A stretch of DNA of 64,000 nucleotides. Source: FW021-bin31 sp964647485. Lineage in GTDB: Bacteria; Bacteroidota; Bacteroidia; Chitinophagales; Chitinophagaceae. The position numbers and the translations under genes are program-made. This document shows, piece after piece, positions 36,912-46,217 of this stretch; position 1 is the first letter of the stretch; the number at the start of each line of letters is the position of its first letter. The stretch is taken from positions 62,001 to 126,000 of the forward strand of contig CAZYHV010000001.1 in the NCBI GenBank assembly GCA_964647485.1, read 5' to 3'. The notes under the pieces were generated by a model. It made no database searches. It was not told the DNA's origin and worked only from the letters and a program-made list of their open reading frames with translations.

Positions 36912-37873
36912 TGAAAAAAATACATTCTCCATTCTGGGTCATGGTGTATAAAGAAATTTCAGACCAGGTACATAGCTGGCGCTTCATTATACTTGGCGCC
37001 ATCATGATATTAACCTGCATGGGAGCCTTATATGCCTCCCTCACTAACCTGGCGGCGCATGGGGTAAGTCCCAAAGACCCTAACAGTACCTTTTTATTTC
37101 TAAAATTATTTACACTTTCCGATGGTACTTTGCCCCCTTTTCATGTATTTATCACCTTTTTAGGTCCCTTACTCGGTATTAGTCTGGGTTTTGATGCCGT
37201 CAATTCCGAAATCAACAATAGAACATTGAGTCGGGTGATTGCACAGCCCATCCACAGGGATTATATCATCAATGCTAAATTCGTGGCTTCCCTGACGGTG
37301 ATTGGAACGCTACTTTTAGCATTAACGCTACTGGTGGTTGGTTTCGGATTAATTATCATAGGTATTCCGCCTTCTCCAAGCGAATTTCTAAGAATTATTG
37401 CTTTCTGGTTGTTGAGCGTCTTATATATTGCTTTCTGGTTAAACCTGTCCATCCTGTTTTCCATAAGATTCCGCCAGGCAGCTACTTCAGCACTGACATC
37501 TATCGCGGTTTGGTTATTTTTCACGGTTTTCTATCCTATGATTATGAAACTCGTTGCCAAAGCCCTGATGCCCAGTCCGAGGATGGCCGCTGCAGGACAA
37601 TATGTTCACAAACAGACGGAAGCTTTACACCTTTTCCAAATTACCCCATCGCAACTTTTTAGTGATGCCACAACGACATTATTGTTACCTTCTGTGCGGA
37701 GTCTGGGGCCGCTCACTATGGCACAGACTTATGGAGCCATTCCCAGTCCCCTGCCTCTGGGGCAAAGTCTACTGATTGTCTGGCCTCAAATCACAGGTCT
37801 GATAGCTGTTACCGTCATCTGTTTTGCTATTTCCTATGTACTCTTTATGAGAAAAGAAATCAGAACAAGATAA
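36908..37873 (+). CDS. ABC-2 type transporter permease
   Basis: A 321-residue inner-membrane protein with about six membrane segments. The N-terminal cytosolic helix (FWVMVYKEISDQVHSW) and the first loop with PFHVFITFLGPLLGISLGFDAVNSE are typical of NosY-type ABC-2 permeases; SEINNRTLSRVIAQPIHRD is the common cytosolic coupling loop. It is translationally coupled to the ATPase gene (ATGA). The exported substrate is unknown. The gene ends in a strong inverted repeat. Confidence 0.9.
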   Translation: MMKKIHSPFWVMVYKEISDQVHSWRFIILGAIMILTCMGALYASLTNLAAHGVSPKDPNSTFLFLKLFTLSDGTLPPFHVFITFLGPLLGISLGFDAVNSEINNRTLSRVIAQPIHRDYIINAKFVASLTVIGTLLLALTLLVVGFGLIIIGIPPSPSEFLRIIAFWLLSVLYIAFWLNLSILFSIRFRQAATSALTSIAVWLFFTVFYPMIMKLVAKALMPSPRMAAAGQYVHKQTEALHLFQITPSQLFSDATTTLLLPSVRSLGPLTMAQTYGAIPSPLPLGQSLLIVWPQITGLIAVTVICFAISYVLFMRKEIRTR

Positions 37874-37884
37874 AATACAGAGAA

Positions 37885-37921
37885 AAATGATCCGTCTCCA
37901 AAGTTTGAAGACGGATCATTT
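37885..37921. terminator. Terminator hairpin between convergent operons
   Basis: A 13-bp perfect inverted repeat (AAATGATCCGTCT at 37885-37897, complement at 37909-37921) with an 11-base loop lies 12 bases past the permease stop. It serves the plus-strand ABC operon, and possibly the sialidase-like gene from the other side. Confidence 0.75.
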
Positions 37922-38018
37922 CACAGAAGACCCTTTTTTATCTTTTCATTGCTAATATTACCAGAGTTTGATGCCCCTTTTTATCAAACCCATTACAGAA
38001 GAGAATACGTTTATAAAC

Positions 38019-39293
38019 TTAAGAAAAGTTATCCTCTTTCAAATGGACTGTTTCAGAAAGAGGTTGTTTTATCGTTCTTGTATCAACTACTTTATAAAAT
38101 ATCTTGAGGTTATCAACCCACGCTACCACCACTTTATCCTTCCCGTCCGACGCTATTACCGGATAGGTAGCTTCTCCATCCGGCGGAGTAATCACTTTCT
38201 GAAAAAATCCGTTTTTATTAATTTTAGTGATCACAATTTCACTATAGGAAGAGTCCTCTTTGGAATAATTACGGCTAAAGGCGGCGACTCTGTTGCCATT
38301 AGGTTGCAAACAGAGTTGAATAAATCGGGCATTCGGATCTAACCTTTTTCTATCTATTTTTTTCCCATTACGATCCAAAGCCTCATAATAAACGCCTGCT
38401 TTATTTTTTGCCCCGGTGAACCAAGTGACATAAGAAATTCCATTCTTTGTCTTCACAGAAGGGCCGGCATGCGGACAACCATCTACCACCCAATGATCCC
38501 GACTAAAGGAAGCTGCCTTTCGAAAGCTTTGTCCATTATTTGCAGACGAAGCAAAGGAAATATCTCGAATCATTCCCGGAAGAATATCCCGAAAAGCAAT
38601 GCTCACGTCTCCGTTTTCATCACTACTCACTGCAGTTCTACAACATTGACAGGCACTTGAATCTATTAATATTTGTTCACCAAAACCTGATTTTTCATTG
38701 GTTTTAGCAAAAAAGATAGGACGAGCACGTCTTGGATTATTTGGAATCTTACCCAACCAGGTTACGCCTATTTCTCCATCTCCCAGCCTACACATATCTG
38801 TATAATTTGTAGACCATCCTTTTTGAACATCCGAAGAGATCGATTGAGGATCCGTCCAGGTTTTCCCATTGTCATAAGAACGAATATATTTCACATCTCC
38901 CAATCCCCAGCGAAGATTTTTATAGGGCGTAGAAGTGCCATAGATAGCAACCAACGTACCATCTCCTTTTACCGCGATCTTAGGCATCATCTCTGCATGA
39001 GCACTTGCATTTTGTTGAAAAGGAATAGAAACCGGCTTCTTAAATTGCCCTTTTGAACTATCAAAGCGTGCAAAATAGAAATATTTCTCTCCGGCTGTAT
39101 CTTTTTCCACCCAGCTTACGATGGGATGGTGACGCTCGTCACTCGCCAAAAATACCGCCGCTCCTACTCTATTTCCATTGGAGAGGAGAACCCTTTTTTG
39201 AGTTGAGTTTTCTTGACTATTTGTTTGATTACATGATGGCAACACAGCTAATACAGCTAATGCTATCATACAATATGGAAGAATTCGTTTCAT
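38019..39293 (-). CDS. Sialidase-fold (BNR) lipoprotein with CxCC and GCPH motifs
   Basis: A 424-residue lipoprotein (lipobox AVLPSC at about residue 21) with BNR/Asp-box repeats (SYDNGKTWTDPQ and SSANNGQSFRKA), so a sialidase-like propeller. Unlike sialidases it carries CQCCRTAVSSDENGD and VVDGCPHAGPSV, with three close cysteines, then one more Cys and a His. No RIP motif or Arg triad is clear. A metal-binding or redox role is more likely than sugar cleavage (inference). It lies 13 bases behind a TonB receptor and 5' of nothing else, so it is the last gene of the metal-uptake-like operon starting at 42129. Confidence 0.75.
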   Translation of the reverse strand: MKRILPYCMIALAVLAVLPSCNQTNSQENSTQKRVLLSNGNRVGAAVFLASDERHHPIVSWVEKDTAGEKYFYFARFDSSKGQFKKPVSIPFQQNASAHAEMMPKIAVKGDGTLVAIYGTSTPYKNLRWGLGDVKYIRSYDNGKTWTDPQSISSDVQKGWSTNYTDMCRLGDGEIGVTWLGKIPNNPRRARPIFFAKTNEKSGFGEQILIDSSACQCCRTAVSSDENGDVSIAFRDILPGMIRDISFASSANNGQSFRKAASFSRDHWVVDGCPHAGPSVKTKNGISYVTWFTGAKNKAGVYYEALDRNGKKIDRKRLDPNARFIQLCLQPNGNRVAAFSRNYSKEDSSYSEIVITKINKNGFFQKVITPPDGEATYPVIASDGKDKVVVAWVDNLKIFYKVVDTRTIKQPLSETVHLKEDNFS

Positions 39294-39306
39294 GGTCTTT
39301 TATTTT

Positions 39307-41607
39307 TTATTTCCCAAAATGATAACCGATCCCCGCTTGAAAGCGGATTAATTGTCCGGGCGTATAGGCATTTGACCCATATTTATATTCTACTATGGTA
39401 GCATATCTTTGATTCGTCAGGTTCAAAAGATTAGCCCAGACCTCTATTCCTTTCCACTGATATCCTGCTCTGGCATTAAAAATATTAAATCCTTTGTAGG
39501 TATATTGGTTTTCCGCATCTGTATAATATTGGCTTATTCCCTGCCACTCCAACGAAATTCTAAATCCATCGAAGAAAATCGGTTTATAAGTAATCTTAGA
39601 ATTCATCATCCAATGCGGCGCTCCTTTCATCTGATTCCCCGATACATCTTGTTTCCCATCCACAAACTGAATATATTTGTGGTCTGCATAAGTGCCTCCT
39701 ATTTGTAAGAAAAGGTCTGTGAGAGGTCTATAATGCACACTCAATTCTACCCCTTGATGTCGTGTTTCTCCTGCATTCTTTTTTAGAGAGGTTCCATCCT
39801 GCATTCTGACTGAGACGACTTCATTTGCACCATCTAAACGATAAATTGCGACTTCTGCAAAACCTTTGTTTCCCAGATTATACCAGCCTCCTATTTCATA
39901 ATTATAAAAAGTAGAAGGTTTCAGATCAGGAACAGAATGACCACTATATAAAGAGCTGATATTCGGAGGAGAAAAGCCTTGACTGTAATTGATATACATT
40001 CCATTCCCATTTCCAAAATCATAAGTAGCGCCAACTTTAGAGGTAAAATGAGCAAAATGATTCTTTGTTTCGGCCGGACCGGTAGTCGCACCAGGAGTGA
40101 GATGGTTCATAAAATGATAATCCAAACGATCATATCTTGCACCCAAAACCACTCTTAATTTTTCAATCGGATTGAATTCAAATTGTGTATATGCAGCAGT
40201 ATTATATAAATCAGCGCCATAATCTGCTAACATTGAATCTGTTTTATCATAGTCAAAATAGACTCCTTTATCATTCCTTTTTACCCAAATAAAAGCGGCA
40301 TGATAATTTTGTGGGGTATAATCAAGATGAAAGCCGGTAATCCAATGGGTATTCCACCAGTCAAATTTTTGATTATGTTGGAAAAGAGCGCCATAACTAT
40401 GAAAGGCATTCGTGTTGATTTCCCCTGTAGCCAGATGGGGATCAGAAGTTCTTCCAATGCGGTATCCCGGATTTTGCCCAATGCTATTCTTTCTATAATA
40501 AATTGTCCAATCAGTAGAACTATTAGAAGACCATTGATGATCTAATGTTAATTTCATCCTCGTTGCCTTTACCTTTCTATTCGTAAATCGTTGATTGCTG
40601 ATTGGTTTTTTGAGGTAATTGTCATCATAAAAATGAGCACTATCCAAATCTCCTTTCCCATCCGCATAATAATCAATATAAGCCCAGGTTCCCGTCAGCT
40701 CTGTTTTATCATTAAAAGTATAGTCCATACGCATATTCAGAGCATATTTATGAAAATCATTGTGGCGTTCTTTGGCCTGGGATCGATTGGCATAATAGCC
40801 TCCGGCATAAAGTCCCAATTTATCATTCACTGTAGTGGAAGCATCCAAATTAACCCTTTTATATCCTCTTGTCCCCATTTCCGTTTCTAAGCTTGCTTCC
40901 GGAGTTACAGAAGGTTTTTTCGTAATAAAATTAATGGCACCTCCAACCGCTTCACTCCCATAAATAGAAGAAGCCGGACCTTTGATTACTTCAATTCGTT
41001 GAGTGGCTTCGCTATTGATTTCAATCAATCCGTTATGATTAAAATCTCCTGTAGGTCTGATAGGAATACCATCTTCCAAATACAGGTAATAATCATTGAA
41101 TCCCAAAGGTTGACGAATGGACATGGTATGTTGTTCATTTCCTAAATTGACCATATAAACACCGGCCGTTTGATTCAATAACTGGTCTAACGAAGTGGCT
41201 TTGGTATCTGCTATGCTGGTAGAGGAAATAGTTGAAATAGCCATAGGGGCATCTTTGCGATCGCTTTTGCTTCTCGAAGCAGACACAATCATTTGATCAA
41301 GAACTGTTTGCGACTTTTTTAGTGGAATATTTAAACGGGACTCTCCATGCAAAATGATCCTCAAAGCTTGATATCCAATATAAGAAACAAGAAGGGTATC
41401 TTTTCCATGAGTCCTTAAGCTAAATGCACCTCCCGTAGAGGTAGTGGCTCCTTCATTCGTTCCGGGAACAGAGATGGAAGCGCCTACCAGTGCTTGCTTT
41501 GTATTTTTATCAAAAACTATCCCCTGAACAGATTGTTGAGCGTAGATATATGAAATATCAATCAGTATTAAAAATACCGTTATCAATAAATATTTTAAAG
41601 ATTTCAT
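39307..41607 (-). CDS. TonB-dependent outer-membrane receptor (likely metal or metal complex)
   Basis: About 766 residues. After the signal peptide (FLILIDISYIYAQ) comes a CarboxypepD_reg domain (VQGIVFDKNTKQALVGASIS), the plug domain (APMAISTISSTSIADTKAT, then LEDGIPIRPTGDFNHNG, IEVIKGPASSIYGSEAVGGAINFIT) and a 22-strand barrel ending ...IGYHFGK. I place the start at the ATG at 41607 (MKSLK); the frame opens at 41646. It lies between a small Cys-motif protein and the sialidase-fold lipoprotein. The substrate is probably a metal ion or metal complex such as copper, from the partner proteins (inference). Confidence 0.9.
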   Translation of the reverse strand: MKSLKYLLITVFLILIDISYIYAQQSVQGIVFDKNTKQALVGASISVPGTNEGATTSTGGAFSLRTHGKDTLLVSYIGYQALRIILHGESRLNIPLKKSQTVLDQMIVSASRSKSDRKDAPMAISTISSTSIADTKATSLDQLLNQTAGVYMVNLGNEQHTMSIRQPLGFNDYYLYLEDGIPIRPTGDFNHNGLIEINSEATQRIEVIKGPASSIYGSEAVGGAINFITKKPSVTPEASLETEMGTRGYKRVNLDASTTVNDKLGLYAGGYYANRSQAKERHNDFHKYALNMRMDYTFNDKTELTGTWAYIDYYADGKGDLDSAHFYDDNYLKKPISNQRFTNRKVKATRMKLTLDHQWSSNSSTDWTIYYRKNSIGQNPGYRIGRTSDPHLATGEINTNAFHSYGALFQHNQKFDWWNTHWITGFHLDYTPQNYHAAFIWVKRNDKGVYFDYDKTDSMLADYGADLYNTAAYTQFEFNPIEKLRVVLGARYDRLDYHFMNHLTPGATTGPAETKNHFAHFTSKVGATYDFGNGNGMYINYSQGFSPPNISSLYSGHSVPDLKPSTFYNYEIGGWYNLGNKGFAEVAIYRLDGANEVVSVRMQDGTSLKKNAGETRHQGVELSVHYRPLTDLFLQIGGTYADHKYIQFVDGKQDVSGNQMKGAPHWMMNSKITYKPIFFDGFRISLEWQGISQYYTDAENQYTYKGFNIFNARAGYQWKGIEVWANLLNLTNQRYATIVEYKYGSNAYTPGQLIRFQAGIGYHFGK

Positions 41608-41754
41608 TATATTTGGTTTATAAGAAGGATGGTTCCTTCTTAGCATGCATATATAGGGGTGTGCTCAGGCACATCCCTGTATTTTAAAATGAGATTATTT
41701 TCTTTCTAAAATTAAATCTCACCGGAAGAAATCCGGAAGAGGGAATATTTTCCC

Positions 41755-42129
41755 TTATGCAGTATGCTGAGGGGGACGAAGTAAACCAAATACCGGGATA
41801 TAGCGATAGTGTTCCCGCTTATTTTCAAAAATTAAAAAGGGAATTGAATCAGGCGTAGGAACAAGATAAGGTTGTTCAGGAGAAAAAAGGAATATTACCA
41901 TACGATTACCCGTGTTTTCATTTTCCTGATTTTTACGATGCTGGTCTTGATGTAATTCTTTGGTCAAAAAACATTTCCCACGACAATTCATGTTTGGATT
42001 ATCCCGATTTACACAAAGATGTTGACTAATATAGCCCCGGTTGAGTTCAAAGCCTGCAATCACCATTAATTGGCTAAAAGCCTGTAGAACAAAGCCCGAC
42101 AAAAGTAGTATGGCAATAACCTTTTTCAA
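41755..42129 (-). CDS. Small exported Cys-motif protein, upstream of a TonB receptor
   Basis: A 124-residue protein with a hydrophobic N-terminal segment (MKKVIAILLLSGFVLQAFSQ) and the motif LCVNRDNPNMNCRGKCFLTK. Similar short proteins with a CxNR...C.GKC.L.K pattern are common upstream of TonB receptors in Bacteroidota and have no known function. The C-terminus ends in LLRPPQ. The motif suggests metal or disulfide chemistry. The gene opens the operon with the 39307-41607 receptor. Its promoter has a perfect -7 box and a -33 box that resembles the FMN-reductase operator. Confidence 0.8.
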   Translation of the reverse strand: MKKVIAILLLSGFVLQAFSQLMVIAGFELNRGYISQHLCVNRDNPNMNCRGKCFLTKELHQDQHRKNQENENTGNRMVIFLFSPEQPYLVPTPDSIPFLIFENKREHYRYIPVFGLLRPPQHTA

Positions 42130-42148
42130 AACATATAATACTTATACA

Positions 42149-42192
42149 CAAAGATACGTCATGTCATTTTAAGACAAAAATATCTTTATAAA
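42149..42192 (-). promoter_or_regulatory. Promoter and operator-like site of the Cys-protein/TonB operon
   Basis: On the minus strand TTTG (42175-42178), 18 bases, then TATCTTTG (42149-42156) form a near-ideal Bacteroidota promoter. The -33 box lies in TTTTTGTCTTAAAA, and the left side AAAGATA makes an imperfect palindrome with it. The same TTTGTCTTAAA covers the -33 box of the FMN reductase promoter at 46967-46970. Confidence 0.65.
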
Positions 42193-42297
42193 AACATTTT
42201 AAGTCATCAGAATAGAGTCTTTAAAAAACATAAAAGTTACAAACAGTTATCGGTCAGAAGAAAAAATCATTCTCCCAACCGATAAGCTATTCCTTCG

Positions 42298-43308
42298 CTA
42301 CTTCAAAGCTTCTTCTTGATGTGCCAAAGCTTCCTGAACAGAAGATTGGATAAAGGCAGTAATCTTATCATCCGGAAGCAAGGTATGCCCTTTCCATACA
42401 TAATCCAATCCATCCAACCTCTTTTGTAATCTTTTTTCGATACCTCCATTGGACATCAAAACCGGAACAATCAATGCTCGTCCATTCTTCAAGTCCGCCT
42501 TCTCGACGACCTCTCTAAAATGTTGTTTTGCTTTATTATAAATATCTTTAGACGCATCATCCCGCAATGTCAAATAGGTAACATTTCTAAAAGCATGGAC
42601 TCCAAAAGCCGATTTTATCTGGGTGGCAATATTCTGGAGTGTAGCTTCCCACATATAGTTATCCTTTTTATCATTCGGACCATGAGCAACCAAAATAACC
42701 GTTTCTCTCTTGGGCTTTTTACTCAATTCTTTCACTCGGTTAATCAGGATATCCACGGCATAAGGATTGTCATTCAGCGGCTTGGTTAAAAGTATATTGG
42801 CTTTTATCTTCAAAGGAGCTAGTTTTTTATCTGTTGAATCTGCATCCTTTTTCATCTGATGATGATTTTCCATTTTAGAGGAATGATGATGTTTCTCTTT
42901 AGCAGCATGAGGATTTTCTCCATGACCATGACCGTGACCTCCCGAACCATGATGCATCATCATCAACATAGGTGGATCCGCTAATTGATCTCTAAATCCA
43001 AGCAAATATTCATTTTGTCGAATAATCATACTATAAGAAGATACAAACAACTGAACAGCCACGATGGTATTTACGCCTTGACTTTCTAACCTGTTAATCC
43101 CTTGCTGCATAGAATGAGGATTCGCCATTCCAAAGGCAACATTGACCACATAATCTTTTTTCAATGGAGCGGCAGCATTCGAGATCGTTTGATTCCAAAG
43201 GGAATCTCCTCCATGAGCCAAAACCAAGACTCCTACTTTTTCATTTTTTTGTCCGAATACCGTTAAGGTCAGGAACAAAGAACATATAAACAAGCTCAAT
43301 TTTTTCAT
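42298..43308 (-). CDS. Secreted CbiX/SirB-like chelatase with His-rich linker
   Basis: A 336-residue protein with two tandem chelatase-like domains, each having a His in the AHG motif (LVLAHGGD, His32; ILVAHGPND, His209), and a linker rich in His (about 11 between 119 and 150, e.g. HHGSGGHGHGHG). The family inserts metals in tetrapyrroles (sirohydrochlorin cobalto- or ferrochelatase). Here a signal peptide (FICSLFLTLTVFGQ) sends it to the periplasm or surface. As in the P. gingivalis IhtB/FetB system, a secreted chelatase next to HmuY/HmuR suggests that it removes iron from haem. It follows hmuY after 32 bases. Confidence 0.85.
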   Translation of the reverse strand: MKKLSLFICSLFLTLTVFGQKNEKVGVLVLAHGGDSLWNQTISNAAAPLKKDYVVNVAFGMANPHSMQQGINRLESQGVNTIVAVQLFVSSYSMIIRQNEYLLGFRDQLADPPMLMMMHHGSGGHGHGHGENPHAAKEKHHHSSKMENHHQMKKDADSTDKKLAPLKIKANILLTKPLNDNPYAVDILINRVKELSKKPKRETVILVAHGPNDKKDNYMWEATLQNIATQIKSAFGVHAFRNVTYLTLRDDASKDIYNKAKQHFREVVEKADLKNGRALIVPVLMSNGGIEKRLQKRLDGLDYVWKGHTLLPDDKITAFIQSSVQEALAHQEEALK

Positions 43309-43340
43309 TCGATCTATTTTTTATTTAATTAATTAGGAAA

Positions 43341-43988
43341 TTAATTTGTGAAGCTCTTGCTACCATCTTGTTGAACAACATAACGGAAGGTGTAATAGCC
43401 GGATGCATCATCAGAAGTAATTTCTGATGGATTATTTTTATAATAGCTCAATATCTCCACTTTTACATATTTATCATCATTCGTATGAATAACCAATATA
43501 TAACCCGGCTCGGGAGTAATAATATGTTTTGTCATATTGTAATTATACCATTCAGAAAAGACATTTCCTTCTTCTGTATCCTGGAGATATCCCTTTTCCG
43601 GTGCTGTAGCTACTTCTTCGAAAACACTTTTGACAACTTGTCCTTCTACATTTCCGGGACCATTGACTCCTCCATTTAAAATAACGGAAGTGCTTCTAAA
43701 GCCTATATCCCATTTATCGGTAGCCGAATCACTATTGGCTACAATCGAGCTATCGCTAAACCGGAAGAAAGTATATTCATTCGTACCCGAAACAACATTT
43801 CCATCCTCATCTCGGATATGCGGATCCGCCGGTAGATTTTCGATTTTTGTAACGCTTACTGAATCCTGATCATCCGGAGTAGCTTTATCATCGTTGTCCT
43901 TCGAACAAGAAACCATAAATAGCGGAACCAGGCTGCATATCACTAATAATACAAGGCCATTTCTCAAATTAAAGGTGCTTTTTCTCAT
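43341..43988 (-). CDS. hmuY: HmuY-family haem-binding lipoprotein
   Basis: A 215-residue lipoprotein (lipobox SLVPLFMVSC). The core has the HmuY pattern: YTFFRFSDSSIV, then DKWDIGFRSTSVILNGG, and a late strand-rich part with PGYILVIHTNDDKYVKVEILSYY and YYTFRYVVQQDGSK. HmuY proteins bind haem outside the cell and hand it to the partner TonB receptor; the two axial His of P. gingivalis HmuY are not easily placed here, so ligands may differ, as seen in several homologues. The gene lies 38 bases behind the TonB receptor, reversed from the hmuYR order in Porphyromonas. Confidence 0.85.
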   Translation of the reverse strand: MRKSTFNLRNGLVLLVICSLVPLFMVSCSKDNDDKATPDDQDSVSVTKIENLPADPHIRDEDGNVVSGTNEYTFFRFSDSSIVANSDSATDKWDIGFRSTSVILNGGVNGPGNVEGQVVKSVFEEVATAPEKGYLQDTEEGNVFSEWYNYNMTKHIITPEPGYILVIHTNDDKYVKVEILSYYKNNPSEITSDDASGYYTFRYVVQQDGSKSFTN

Positions 43989-44026
43989 TTTGATAGTTTT
44001 TCTAAGTGTTTACTATTTGATTTTTA

Positions 44027-46147
44027 TTATTTACTGTTTTTGAAAAGTTGGATAGTCGCTCTTACATACCATTGTCTTCCCGACACATAGGATAGATACT
44101 GTGGGTCTTTATAATCCAAGAGGTTTTTTATCCCAAATTGTGTAGCTATTCTGCCTTGAAGAAAATTTTTCTGAATATTTAGATGTACCAGACCATATCC
44201 GGGAGCATATTCATTTTCCGCATCCAATATTTGATCATCATTCATATCGGCAAAGCCATAGCGTCCCCGGTAATTAAAACGACTATTGAAAGACCAGGTT
44301 CCGGTATGATAAGAGAGTTTAATATTCAAACTATGCCGAGAACGATTAAACAACCCCCCATAATCCGACATCGTCAATTTTTTTACTCCTGTTTTTGGAT
44401 CATTAATAAATAAGTTTCCCTGACGGATATCTTCTTCTACTTCTTTATCCTTCGCAATCAGAAATTGGTATCCGGCCGTCAAGATAAAGTGTTTATTCCA
44501 AAGAGGAACACGAACATCCGTTTCCAATCCTTCAGTATATACTTTATGAATATTATGATAACTATACAACGGCTGTCCATTGGATTTCATTGCAATCGTA
44601 CGTGTATCAATCATATCTTTCAAATCATTCCGAAAGAGATTCACACTCGCTTTCCATCCGGCATTGCCGGTATAGCTTCCGCCAATATTATAAGCAATGG
44701 AACTTTCCGGTTTCAACTTTTCTCCCAATTCTTCCGGTTGAATATAAACACGATCTATCAGCCCCTCCTTTTGCATATCTGCCAATCCATCTTTTGCAAC
44801 CATCGCACCCATCACTGAGTATCCTACAACAGAATTAGAAAAAGTCAGATAAAGTTGTCGCATATCCGGAGATTTATAGCCGGTTCCTACGGATGCCTGA
44901 AAATGCCAATGCTCATTGAGCTTGAATTGAGCCGCTATTTTTGGACTTAATTGGGAATGATAGGCAGATGGTAGATCATAACGTAATCCGGTTAAAATAT
45001 TCCACTGTGGCGTGGGATGCCATTCATGTTGTAGATATAAGAAATAATCCGATAAAAATTCCTTTTCCTGATAGCGTGTTGCACGAATACTTTCTCTCGT
45101 AAATCCAATACCGGAAGTAAGCACTTGAGTAGCACTCAACACATTTTCCGATTGCAGCTCTTCTTTCCAATAATTCTGAGTAAAAAAAGTATGATTATAT
45201 GCTGTATCGGACTTCACGTCATTTAACTGTTCTTTGGTCTTGTACTGCGACCAATAACTATGTAATTTCAGCTTCCAATCGGGAGAAAAGCGATAGCTTA
45301 ATTCCGGAGTTATTCCTATCTTTTCCTCCTTTCCCTTTCCTTTCACAGAAAGGGTATCTTTTCCGCTATTGGTGTGAAAATCCTCTATTTGTTCCTGATG
45401 AAAATATCTTCCCTTTAAAGAGACTTTCAAATGGGGAGTAAATTGATAATGAATTCCCCCTCTTAAAGTATAATCGGTATAAGGAGAGATGGTCTTTCCG
45501 TAGGTATCCGGTGTTAAATCATATCCATCAGAATGGAAACGATTGAGAGAAAACATGGCGCCACCTTTCTTATTCAATTTCACAGAACCGGTGAAGGTAT
45601 TATCAAAGGTATTGTTTGTTCCATATTTTGTTTGAATACTGAGGTTTGTCCTTTGCGCATGTTCAGTAATAATATTAATGACCCCACCCAGAGCATCAGA
45701 CCCATACAAACTGGAGGAAGGTCCTTTTATAATTTCTATTCGTTCTACATTATTTAGAGTAACTTGCGACAGATCAAGGGTTCCGGCGGTTCTTCCAATC
45801 AAGGGTTCGCCATTAATAAGAATCAGACAATATTCCGGACTCATTCCTTGCATCTGTATGCCAAAACCATGATTTTGAATGATGGCCAAACCCGTCTGTT
45901 CAGACAAGATTTCATCCAATCGGCTTGCTCCCGATGATTGAATTTCATCCTGTCCGATGATATTGACGGGTATTGGCACATCAGACAGTTTACGACTACT
46001 ACGTGTAGCCGTGACTACCACCCCAGATAGACGATCTGCCTGTAACAATGTATCTTCAGTAACAGCTTGTTTCTGCGCAGATACATTTATTATTCCAATA
46101 ATATATATAAAGAGTGAAAGCAACCCTGCCCTCAGATAAAAACTCAT
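44027..46147 (-). CDS. TonB-dependent receptor, HmuR-like (haem)
   Basis: A 706-residue receptor with a signal peptide (FIYIIGIINVSAQ), no CarboxypepD_reg domain, a TonB box-like region LSGVVVTATRSSRKLSDVPIP, a plug with ILSEQTGLAIIQNHGFGIQMQG and IEIIKGPSSSLYGSDALGGVINII, and a barrel. The operon order receptor-HmuY-chelatase points to haem or a related tetrapyrrole. HmuR-type receptors of this group use conserved His residues in the barrel; I did not assign them. The gene is the first in the operon; a near-palindrome GTTAAT-ATTAAC (46236-46252) lies upstream of a weak -7 box. Confidence 0.9.
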   Translation of the reverse strand: MSFYLRAGLLSLFIYIIGIINVSAQKQAVTEDTLLQADRLSGVVVTATRSSRKLSDVPIPVNIIGQDEIQSSGASRLDEILSEQTGLAIIQNHGFGIQMQGMSPEYCLILINGEPLIGRTAGTLDLSQVTLNNVERIEIIKGPSSSLYGSDALGGVINIITEHAQRTNLSIQTKYGTNNTFDNTFTGSVKLNKKGGAMFSLNRFHSDGYDLTPDTYGKTISPYTDYTLRGGIHYQFTPHLKVSLKGRYFHQEQIEDFHTNSGKDTLSVKGKGKEEKIGITPELSYRFSPDWKLKLHSYWSQYKTKEQLNDVKSDTAYNHTFFTQNYWKEELQSENVLSATQVLTSGIGFTRESIRATRYQEKEFLSDYFLYLQHEWHPTPQWNILTGLRYDLPSAYHSQLSPKIAAQFKLNEHWHFQASVGTGYKSPDMRQLYLTFSNSVVGYSVMGAMVAKDGLADMQKEGLIDRVYIQPEELGEKLKPESSIAYNIGGSYTGNAGWKASVNLFRNDLKDMIDTRTIAMKSNGQPLYSYHNIHKVYTEGLETDVRVPLWNKHFILTAGYQFLIAKDKEVEEDIRQGNLFINDPKTGVKKLTMSDYGGLFNRSRHSLNIKLSYHTGTWSFNSRFNYRGRYGFADMNDDQILDAENEYAPGYGLVHLNIQKNFLQGRIATQFGIKNLLDYKDPQYLSYVSGRQWYVRATIQLFKNSK

Positions 46148-46217
46148 TTCTACATTCTTTAAAACAAATTTTCTTAACAGAAAATCATACCGGGAGCAAG
46201 CCGAAAGAATGAATGGG

